NCBI RefSeq assembly: GCF_018736085.1
Contig: NZ_CP076134.1
Location: forward strand, 4,970,501-5,034,500
Length of the DNA stretch: 64,000 nucleotides
Origin: Bradyrhizobium sediminis
Lineage (GTDB): Bacteria > Pseudomonadota > Alphaproteobacteria > Rhizobiales > Xanthobacteraceae
Direction of reading: 5' to 3'
Shown: positions 55,815-64,000 of the stretch, piece by piece
Layout of the letters: each line of letters opens with the position of its first letter
How positions within the stretch are numbered: the stretch's first letter is position 1
Notes under the pieces: generated by a model
What the model saw: the letters and a program-made list of their open reading frames with translations, nothing else
Told to the model about the DNA's origin: nothing
Database searches by the model: none
Translations under genes and position numbers: made by a program

Positions 55815-57005
55815 TCACAACCCCAGCACGGCCTTGGTGATGATGTTGCGCTGGATCTCGTTGGAGCCGCCGTAGATCGAGACCTTGCGGTTGTTGAAGT
55901 AGCTCGGCGCGATCTGCGCAGTCCAGTCCATCGCCTCGTTGCTGCCGTCCTCGCCGTGCTCGTCATAGGGCGCCGCGAACGGGCCGATCACTTCCATCAA
56001 GAGTTCGGTGGTGGTCTGCTGGATTTCCGAACCCTTGATCTTCAGGACCGAGGACGCCGGATTGGGCTTGCCCTTGCCGTGCTTGCCTTCATCGGCGACG
56101 ACGCGCAGCTGGGTGAGCTCGAGCGCCTTGAGCTCGATCTCGCAGGCGGCGAGCTTCTCGCGGAAGCCCTGGTCCTGGATGATCGGCTTGCCGCCGGATT
56201 CGACCTTGGAGGCGAGTTCCTTGATGCGGCGCAGCCGCTCCTTGGAGACGCCGACCCGGGCGATGCCGGTGCGCTCGTTGCCGAGCAGGAACTTGGCGTA
56301 ATCCCAGCCCTTGTTCTCCTCGCCGATCAGGTTCTCGACCGGCACCTCGACGTCATCGAAGAACACCTCGTTGACCTCGTGGCCGCCGTCGATGGTCTCG
56401 ATCGGGCGCACCGTGACGCCCTTCGACTTCATGCTGAACACGATGAAGGAGATGCCCATCTGCTTCTTCGCATTGGTGTCGGTGCGGCACAGGCAGAAGA
56501 TCATGTCGGCGTGCTGCGCCAGCGTGGTCCAGGTCTTCTGGCCGTTGATGATGTACTTGTCGCCCTTGCGCTCGGCCTTGGTCTTGAGCGAGGCGAGGTC
56601 CGATCCCGAGCCGGGCTCCGAGAAGCCCTGGCACCACCAGTCGTCGACATTGGCGATGCGCGGCAGGTATTGCTTCTTCTGCTTCTCGTTGCCGAAGGTG
56701 TAGATCACCGGGCCGACCATGCTGACGCCGAAGGCGAGCGGCGCCGGCGCCGGGTGCATCTGCAGTTCCTCGTTGAAGATGTAGTGCTGCACCGAGCTCC
56801 AGCCGGTGCCGCCATATTCCTTCGGCCAGTGCGATACGCCCCAGCCCTTCTTGTTCAGGATGCGCCACCAGGCGACCATCTCGTCCTTGGAGAGGTGACG
56901 GCCCTCGACCAGTTTCCGCCGCGTCTCCGTCGGCACGTTGTCCCTGAAGAACGCCCGCACTTCCTCACGAAACGCTGCTTCTTCCTTGCTGAAAGCGAGA
57001 TCCAT
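55815..57005 (-). CDS. pimC: Acyl-CoA dehydrogenase, PimC-type large subunit
   Basis: A 396-residue acyl-CoA dehydrogenase: MDLAFSKEEAAFREEVRAFF, WCQGFSEPGSGSDLASLKT, GQKTWTTLAQHAD and the C-terminal IYGGSNEIQRNIITKAVLGL. The position of the usual catalytic Glu (YEG in many family members) is Gly here, so its base must come from elsewhere or from the partner subunit. That fits a heteromeric enzyme with the PimD-like protein. Substrate: pimeloyl-CoA or other dicarboxylyl-CoA, by operon analogy. Confidence 0.82.
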   Translation of the reverse strand: MDLAFSKEEAAFREEVRAFFRDNVPTETRRKLVEGRHLSKDEMVAWWRILNKKGWGVSHWPKEYGGTGWSSVQHYIFNEELQMHPAPAPLAFGVSMVGPVIYTFGNEKQKKQYLPRIANVDDWWCQGFSEPGSGSDLASLKTKAERKGDKYIINGQKTWTTLAQHADMIFCLCRTDTNAKKQMGISFIVFSMKSKGVTVRPIETIDGGHEVNEVFFDDVEVPVENLIGEENKGWDYAKFLLGNERTGIARVGVSKERLRRIKELASKVESGGKPIIQDQGFREKLAACEIELKALELTQLRVVADEGKHGKGKPNPASSVLKIKGSEIQQTTTELLMEVIGPFAAPYDEHGEDGSNEAMDWTAQIAPSYFNNRKVSIYGGSNEIQRNIITKAVLGL

Positions 57006-57061
57006 CGGATCCTCCTGTGTGCGAATGAACTACATTCGTTAGTTACGCGTTGTCTCAATCT

Positions 57062-57212
57062 CGTCGTCCCCGCCTAGTGCGCCATTGCGCACGGGGCGCG
57101 GGGACCCATAACCCCCGGCGTTCGGGAGTGGCAAAAGCCGGCCACCACGGTGCCTCAAGCACATCCTCGGCGTATGGGTCCCGGCTCGCGCTTCGCTTGG
57201 CCGGGACGACGA
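57062..57212. repeat. Palindromic intergenic repeat, family D
   Basis: Arms CGTCGTCCCCGC...GGGGACCCATAA and GTATGGGTCCCGGC...GGCCGGGACGACGA. It lies between the ligase and dehydrogenase genes, where the pim operon of relatives carries a thiolase gene. Confidence 0.8.
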
Positions 57213-57222
57213 GGATGTTTGG

Positions 57223-58905
57223 CTACGCTCGCCCTCCCGATACCAGTTGCGGTTGCTTTCCCGGCGCCGGCTGCCGGTTGCGCAATTCGTGGCGCGACAG
57301 CTTGCCGACCGGGGTGCGCGGCAGTTCGTCGACGAATTCCAGTGCGGCGGGAATTTCGTGCTTGCCGAGCTTGCCGGCGAGAAGCGCCTTGAGTTCGTCC
57401 AGCGTGAACGGCGCAGCACCATCACGCAGCTTGACGAAGGCCTTGGCCGCCTCGCCGCGATAGTCGTCGGGAATGCCGATCACGATCACTTCATGCACCG
57501 CCGGGTGGGTGTAGATCGCCTGCTCGATCATCTGCGGGTAGACGTTGAAGCCGCCGGAGATGATCATGTCCTTCTTGCGGTCGACCAGATAGAAGTAGCC
57601 GTCCGGATCCATGTAGCCGATGTCGCCGGTGAGAAAACGGTCGCCGACGAAGGCCTCGGCGGTTTCCTTCGGCTTGTTCCAGTAACCCTTGGTGACATTC
57701 GGCCCGCGAATGCGGATTTCGCCGACTTCGCCCGGCTGCAGGACCTGCTTGGGATCCTCGAGCGCGACCACGTCCATTTCGATGCCGGGCAGCATCAGCC
57801 CGATCGAGCCCGGCTTGTCCGGGCCTTCCTTGGGATGGCCGGTGCCGGGCGAGCAGGTCTCGGTCATGCCCCAGCCGCTCTTCAGCTTCATGCCGACCTT
57901 GCGTTCGAAGATTTTTGCGACTTCGACCGGCAGCGGCGCGCCGCCGGAGCCGCAGCTCACCAGCGACGACAAATCGCGCTTGTCGAGATCCGGAAGGGCG
58001 GCGATCGCGATCCACATCGTCGGCACGCCGGGGAAGGCGGTGGCGCGCTTGATCTCGATGTCGCGCATCACGGCCTCGACGTCGAAGCGCTGATGCAGCG
58101 AGATCAAATTGCCGCGCCGGAGCGAGGACAGCAGCACCACCGTCAGCGCGAAGATGTGGAACAGCGGCAGCACGCAGATCACGCGCTCGATGGCGTTGCG
58201 CTCGGCGCGCGCCGTCTTGCCCCAGACGTCGTAGACCGAAACCGCCGACGTCAGGTTGCCGTGACTGAGCATGGCGCCCTTGGGCAGCCCCGTGGTGCCG
58301 CCGGTATATTGCAGCAATGCTGTGTCATCGACCGCGATCTGCGGCCACTGCGCCGGCTTCGCCGCGCCGTCGACGAACTGACGGTAGGTGACGATGGCGG
58401 GATTGGCGGGCAGCGGCGTCTGCGGCGTGCCGACCTTGCCCCAGTCGTCGTCCTCGCAGACGATCAGGCGATCGAGCAGGCCCTTGTCGAGAAATTTCAG
58501 CGCGGTCGGCAACAGCGCCTGAAGATTGCTGGTGACCAGCACCCGCGCCCCGGAATCGCTGAGCTTGTGCGACAGCGCGATCTCGCCGTCGAGCGGACTG
58601 AGATGCACGATGCGGGCGCCGGCCTTCAGCGCGCCGAAGAAGTTCACGGGGTGATCGGGCGTGTTGCCGAGGAACAGCGCGACCGAATTGTCCCTGCCGT
58701 AGCCGGCGCGCAGGAACGCCGCGGCCGCGACCTCGACCCTGGCTTCGAGCTCAGTGTAGCTGATCGGACGGTCGCGGAATTCGATCGCCGGCCGCGCGCC
58801 GTATTCCGCCGCCGCCTGCGACAGCAGGTCAGGCAGCGTACCGCGCGCGATCAGATCGTCCCAGTGGACGCCTTGCGGATAGAACTGTTCGCCGGGGTGG
58901 GTCAT
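57223..58905 (-). CDS. pimA: Dicarboxylate--CoA ligase, PimA type
   Basis: A 560-residue ANL-superfamily acyl-CoA synthetase. Phosphate-binding YTGGTTGLPKGA (about residue 213), GWGMTETCSPGTGHP (A5 motif), GEIRIRGPNV and the C-terminal VDRKKDMIISGGFNVYP hinge. It activates a carboxylic acid with ATP and CoA. The family match, and position after a pimF-like gene, point to medium-chain dicarboxylates such as pimelate. Substrate is inferred, not shown. Confidence 0.85.
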   Translation of the reverse strand: MTHPGEQFYPQGVHWDDLIARGTLPDLLSQAAAEYGARPAIEFRDRPISYTELEARVEVAAAAFLRAGYGRDNSVALFLGNTPDHPVNFFGALKAGARIVHLSPLDGEIALSHKLSDSGARVLVTSNLQALLPTALKFLDKGLLDRLIVCEDDDWGKVGTPQTPLPANPAIVTYRQFVDGAAKPAQWPQIAVDDTALLQYTGGTTGLPKGAMLSHGNLTSAVSVYDVWGKTARAERNAIERVICVLPLFHIFALTVVLLSSLRRGNLISLHQRFDVEAVMRDIEIKRATAFPGVPTMWIAIAALPDLDKRDLSSLVSCGSGGAPLPVEVAKIFERKVGMKLKSGWGMTETCSPGTGHPKEGPDKPGSIGLMLPGIEMDVVALEDPKQVLQPGEVGEIRIRGPNVTKGYWNKPKETAEAFVGDRFLTGDIGYMDPDGYFYLVDRKKDMIISGGFNVYPQMIEQAIYTHPAVHEVIVIGIPDDYRGEAAKAFVKLRDGAAPFTLDELKALLAGKLGKHEIPAALEFVDELPRTPVGKLSRHELRNRQPAPGKQPQLVSGGRA

Positions 58906-58915
58906 GAATTTTCCG

Positions 58916-59036
58916 CGTCGTCCCTGCGAACGCAGGGACCCATAACCCCGAACCTCGACATTGAAGAAAGGTCTCTACCCCCGCGCCAAAACGCGAGTTC
59001 CCGGCGTATGGGTCCCTGCGTTCGCAGGGACGACGG
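58916..59036. repeat. Palindromic intergenic repeat, family D (another copy)
   Basis: CGTCGTCCCTGCGAACGCAGG...GACCCATAA and GTATGGGTCCCTGCG...CAGGGACGACGG. Same frame as the repeats at 38124 and 57062 with a different stem sequence. It lies between the two fatty-acid genes. Confidence 0.8.
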
Positions 59037-59073
59037 GTTGAGGCGCGGAGCAGAGCACATCCGGTTCATCCCA

Positions 59074-61170
<2,097 letters not shown>

Positions 61171-61208
61171 GAGACTCTCCCTGGATACCTGTTCTTGGAT
61201 GGCTTCTT

Positions 61209-61279
61209 AACTTGCGTCGAGAAGCTACGGCACTTGTTAACTTGCGTTCAGTAGCTACGCACTTGCGTTGAGTGGCTAC
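61209..61279. repeat. Three direct repeats upstream of the pimF-like gene
   Basis: Imperfect 20-base units based on ACTTGCGT-(C/T)-GAG-A-GCTACG: 61209-61229, 61239-61259 and 61260-61279. They lie in the promoter region shared by the divergent operon and regulator. Confidence 0.65.
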
Positions 61280-61289
61280 ATTTTTGCTT

Positions 61290-61306
61290 ATTTCGCACTG
61301 CGAAAT
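61290..61306. promoter_or_regulatory. Perfect 17-bp palindrome, candidate IclR operator
   Basis: ATTTCGCA-C-TGCGAAAT is a perfect inverted repeat with one central base. It lies 76 bases before the IclR start and 120 bases before the pimF-like start. IclR-family proteins bind palindromes of about this size that often contain TTCGC/GCGAA. Confidence 0.55.
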
Positions 61307-61381
61307 TCAATTCCACACCTTGACACGGAGGGTTATTTTGAAGCACGTCCGTTGTCAACGAGGTCCGTTCAGCAGCAGGCA

Positions 61382-62242
61382 ATGAAACGTCCAGCCAAGA
61401 AAGTGGCGACCGATCGCAGTTTCGTCGTCGCACTTTCCCGCGGCCTTGATGTGTTGCGCGCATTCCATCCCAACGACGGGCTTCTTGGCAATCAAGAGAT
61501 CGCGGCCCGTACGAACTTGCCAAAGCCAACCGTTTCACGGCTGACCTATACTTTGACCAAGCTCGGCTACCTTACACCGGTTCCTCGGTTCGAGAAGTAT
61601 CAGCTGGCGCCTTCAGCCATGGCGCTGGGGTATGCCGCCCTTGCAAACCTCGGGGTCCGGCATTTGTCCGAACCCTTTCGCGAGGAACTCATGCGCGAGA
61701 CCGGCGGCGCGGTCGCCGTCGGCGGCCGCGACCGCACCAGCATGATCTACTTCGGCCAGAGCCGCGGCCAAACGCTGGGCGTGCAGCTGGACGTCGGTTC
61801 GCGAGTCCCGATTGCCACCACCGCAATGGGACGCGCCTATATCTGGGCACTGCCGGACGAAGAGCGCGGCGCGCTACTGCGCGAACTGCGCGAGCACTAC
61901 GGCAGCCGTTGGCCGCGGATGCGCGACGGAATCGAACGCGCCGGCGAAACAGTGGAAAGACTCGGCTTCGCGATCTCGGCCGGTGAATGGCATGACGACA
62001 TCCACGCCGTCGGCGTAGGGCTGAAGCTCAACGACGGAACTGGTCCGTACGCCTTCAATTGCGGCGCGCCCGCATTCCGTTTCACGGAAGATCGGCTGCG
62101 CAACGATATTGGACCTCGCCTCGTGGCGATGGTAAGGAACATCGAAGCGGCCTTGGGTGGCGCGGCGCCGCAATCAAAAAAAGATGACAAGAAGTTGAAA
62201 GCAGGAGGAAAAGTTGCACGTGTGGTTGAGGGGATCAGGTAG
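61382..62242 (+). CDS. IclR-family transcriptional regulator
   Basis: A 286-residue regulator. Winged helix (about 20-80): LSRGLDVLRAF...NQEIAARTNLPKPTVSRLTYTLTKLGYL. The IclR sensing domain follows (about 95-265), with GVQLDVGSRVPIATTAMGRAYIWAL. It probably senses a CoA ester or acid and controls the divergent dicarboxylate operon and the transporter genes downstream. The ATG at 61382 was chosen; a 38-codon upstream extension would run over the palindrome. Lys-rich C-terminus. Confidence 0.9.
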   Translation: MKRPAKKVATDRSFVVALSRGLDVLRAFHPNDGLLGNQEIAARTNLPKPTVSRLTYTLTKLGYLTPVPRFEKYQLAPSAMALGYAALANLGVRHLSEPFREELMRETGGAVAVGGRDRTSMIYFGQSRGQTLGVQLDVGSRVPIATTAMGRAYIWALPDEERGALLRELREHYGSRWPRMRDGIERAGETVERLGFAISAGEWHDDIHAVGVGLKLNDGTGPYAFNCGAPAFRFTEDRLRNDIGPRLVAMVRNIEAALGGAAPQSKKDDKKLKAGGKVARVVEGIR

Positions 62243-62314
62243 CCTTCATCATTGCGACCGGCGAAAAAATTCGCATGGCCGCTTCCGCCCAACGATCGAC
62301 GTGGGCGGAGCCAG

Positions 62315-63112
62315 ATGATGCAGGCACAGCTCGCGCAGGGACATAACCCCCTGCTCGCGGTTCGCGACGTCAGCGTCGTGTTCGGCGGCATCGTCGCGTT
62401 GAATGGCGTGTCGTTCGACATGCGCAAGGGCCAGATACTCGGCCTGATCGGGCCGAACGGCGCCGGCAAGACGACGCTCTTCAACTGCCTCTCCAGGCTT
62501 TACCAGCCGAGCTCCGGCGACATTCTGATGGAAGGCGAGAGCATCCTGATGCGCCCGCCGCACCGGATCGCCGAAATCGGCATCGGCCGCACCTTCCAGA
62601 ACGTGGCGCTGTTCCCCAATCTTTCGGTGCTCGACAATGTCAGGGTCGGCACCCATTCACGCACCAACAGCGACATCATCTCAGACTCGCTCCAACTGGG
62701 CTGGGTCCGCCGCGGCGAGGCCGAGATCAACCGGCGCGTCCATGAAATCATCAGCTATCTCGAGCTTGACGCCGTCGCGCACACCGTGGTGTCCGGCCTG
62801 CCGTTCGGCACCCAGAAGCGCGTCGAATTGGCGCGCGCTCTGGCTGCGGAACCGAAGATCCTGCTGCTCGACGAGCCCGCCGGCGGTCTCAATCACGAGG
62901 AAGTCCACGTACTCGGCGACCTGATCCGCCGGATTCGCGACGATCGCCATATGACCGTGCTGCTGGTCGAACATCACATGGGTCTGGTGATGTCGATCGC
63001 CGACCACGTGGTCGCGCTGAACTTCGGCCGCAAGCTCGCCGAAGGCACGCCGGCCCAGGTGCAATCCGACCCGGATGTCATCAAAGCCTATCTGGGGAGC
63101 AAGGACCAATGA
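62315..63112 (+). CDS. livG: Branched-chain-type ABC transporter ATP-binding protein LivG
   Basis: A 265-residue ATPase: Walker A GLIGPNGAGKTTLF, signature-like GLPFGTQKRVELARALA in which the canonical LSGGQ is replaced (as is usual in LivG), and Walker B ILLLDEPAGGL. The ATG at 62315 has GGAG six bases upstream. It probably serves uptake of the dicarboxylates degraded by the divergent operon, by location; amino acid transport cannot be excluded. It overlaps livF by four bases (ATGA). Confidence 0.9.
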   Translation: MMQAQLAQGHNPLLAVRDVSVVFGGIVALNGVSFDMRKGQILGLIGPNGAGKTTLFNCLSRLYQPSSGDILMEGESILMRPPHRIAEIGIGRTFQNVALFPNLSVLDNVRVGTHSRTNSDIISDSLQLGWVRRGEAEINRRVHEIISYLELDAVAHTVVSGLPFGTQKRVELARALAAEPKILLLDEPAGGLNHEEVHVLGDLIRRIRDDRHMTVLLVEHHMGLVMSIADHVVALNFGRKLAEGTPAQVQSDPDVIKAYLGSKDQ

Positions 63113-63822
63113 CCGCGATGCTTAACGTCAAGGATCTCAGGGCCTATTACGGCCAGGTCCAGGCGCTTCACGGCCTCTCCTTCTCGCTCAACGAAGGCAG
63201 CCTGACCACGTTGCTCGGCGCCAACGGCGCCGGCAAGACCACCACCTTGCGGGCGATCTGCAGCATGGTGCGTTCGACCGGCGGCATCGAGTTCGACGGC
63301 GCTCCGCTCACCGGCCGCTCCACCGAAAACATCGTCCGCCTCGGCATCGCCCATGTGCCGCAGGGCCGCGGCACCTTCACCACCATGACGGTGGAGGAAA
63401 ACCTGCAGCTCGGCGCGATCACGCGCAAGGACAGGGCCGGCGTCACCTCCGACATCGAGCGCATGTACGATCACTTTCCGGTCCTCAAGGAGCGGCATAC
63501 CCAGCAGGCCGGCACGCTTTCGGGCGGCGAACAGCAGATGCTGGCGGTCGCCCGCGCGCTGATGCTGCGCCCGCGGCTGATGCTGCTGGACGAGCCGTCG
63601 TTCGGCCTGGCGCCGTTGATCGTGCGCGATCTGTTCAAGATCCTCGGCAAGATCAACCGTGAGGACAAGGTCACCATTCTGGTGGTGGAGCAGAATGCGC
63701 AGCTTGCGCTGGAGCTCGCCGACAAGGCCTACGTCATTGAAACCGGACGCATCGTGATGTCGGGAAGCGCTGCCGAAATCGCGAACAACGAAGACGTCCG
63801 TAAATCCTATCTCGGTTATTGA
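63109..63822 (+). CDS. livF: Branched-chain-type ABC transporter ATP-binding protein LivF
   Basis: A 237-residue ATPase with GANGAGKTTTL (Walker A), LSGGEQQMLAVARAL (signature) and LMLLDEPSFGLAPL (Walker B). It pairs with LivG as the motor of the importer. Its ATG overlaps the livG stop by four bases and the livH start lies 11 bases on. Confidence 0.92.
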   Translation: MTAMLNVKDLRAYYGQVQALHGLSFSLNEGSLTTLLGANGAGKTTTLRAICSMVRSTGGIEFDGAPLTGRSTENIVRLGIAHVPQGRGTFTTMTVEENLQLGAITRKDRAGVTSDIERMYDHFPVLKERHTQQAGTLSGGEQQMLAVARALMLRPRLMLLDEPSFGLAPLIVRDLFKILGKINREDKVTILVVEQNAQLALELADKAYVIETGRIVMSGSAAEIANNEDVRKSYLGY

Positions 63823-63833
63823 GGAGCGCAGCC

Positions 63834-64000
63834 ATGGAACTTTTTATCAACCAAGTCCTGGCTGGCATCGCCACAGGTGCGATCTATGCCTGCATGGCGC
63901 TAGCCGTCGTCATGATCTACCAGGCGATCGATCATCTCAATTTCGCCCAGGGCGAAATGGCGATGTTTTCGACGTTCATCTCCTGGCAACTGATGCAGTG
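63834..64000 (+). CDS. livH: Branched-chain-type ABC transporter permease LivH (5' part)
   Basis: Partial gene; its 3' part is outside the window. The visible 55 codons read MELFINQVLAGIATGAIYAC, then ALAVVMIYQAIDHLNFAQGEMAMF, the opening of a LivH permease with the NFAQGEM motif. GAGGAG precedes the ATG. It is the channel subunit of the transporter served by the two ATPases upstream. Confidence 0.88.
   Translation, partial: MELFINQVLAGIATGAIYACMALAVVMIYQAIDHLNFAQGEMAMFSTFISWQLMQ

Noticed and set aside
61209-61279. Short CRISPR-like array
   Set aside because: Only three imperfect units with unequal spacing (30 and 21 bases) and no unique spacers or cas genes; better read as promoter repeats.

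Overview
This is chromosomal DNA of a high-GC alphaproteobacterium, most likely Bradyrhizobium or a close relative such as Rhodopseudomonas. The evidence is the gene content: a urt urea transporter, a full tad/cpa pilus locus, a CycM-type membrane cytochrome c, a yej peptide transporter with two binding proteins, and a pim-type dicarboxylate degradation cluster. Several families of palindromic intergenic repeats of the kind common in that group support it. No rRNA, tRNA or CRISPR array was seen.

Layout. 1-3727 (minus): urtA-urtB-urtC, with a good sigma-54 promoter match ahead of urtA. 4285-6640 (plus): a cold-shock-like set of DEAD-box RNA helicase, IF-1 and CspA. 6708-24502: a tad (Flp) pilus locus. 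It has two TadE-like minor pilins and a lone CpaC-N-domain protein on the minus strand; then a desaturase-like enzyme, a membrane/spermidine-synthase fusion and a GT-C-like membrane protein; then flp, a small membrane ORF, cpaA-cpaB-cpaC-cpaD-cpaE-cpaF-tadB-tadC on the plus strand and tadD on the minus strand. CtrA-like boxes sit ahead of three of its transcription units. 24644-26864: leucyl aminopeptidase and an NlpC/P60 hydrolase. 26985-35417 (minus): yejA-yejA-yejB-yejE-(antitoxin-PIN toxin)-yejF. 35710-38100: cycM, kdsB, pheA. 38216-39591: an IS110/IS1111 element inside a palindromic repeat. 39636-45867: a luciferase-like oxidoreductase, metF and metH. 46116-49560: an AraC regulator, two GST-family proteins and a transglutaminase-like protein. 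49625-51797: a GST gene remnant beside a low-GC Ser/Thr kinase and PP2C phosphatase pair. 51875-53380: glpK. 53614-64000: a pim-like operon (SDR, two acyl-CoA dehydrogenases, dicarboxylate-CoA ligase, bifunctional hydratase/dehydrogenase), a divergent IclR regulator, and Liv-type ABC transporter genes running off the end.

Most notable points: (1) the IS1111-type element has 13-bp inverted repeats, split a repeat element, and carries in its 3' noncoding end short sequences matching both sides of its insertion site, as expected of a bridge RNA; (2) a coupled kinase-PP2C pair in a low-GC patch beside a GST remnant; (3) a toxin-antitoxin pair spliced into the yej operon with 1-nt and 8-nt overlaps; (4) a pim-like operon without the thiolase gene, with a perfect 17-bp palindrome in the divergent promoter region; (5) CtrA boxes and a sigma-54 promoter that suggest how the pilus and urea genes are controlled.
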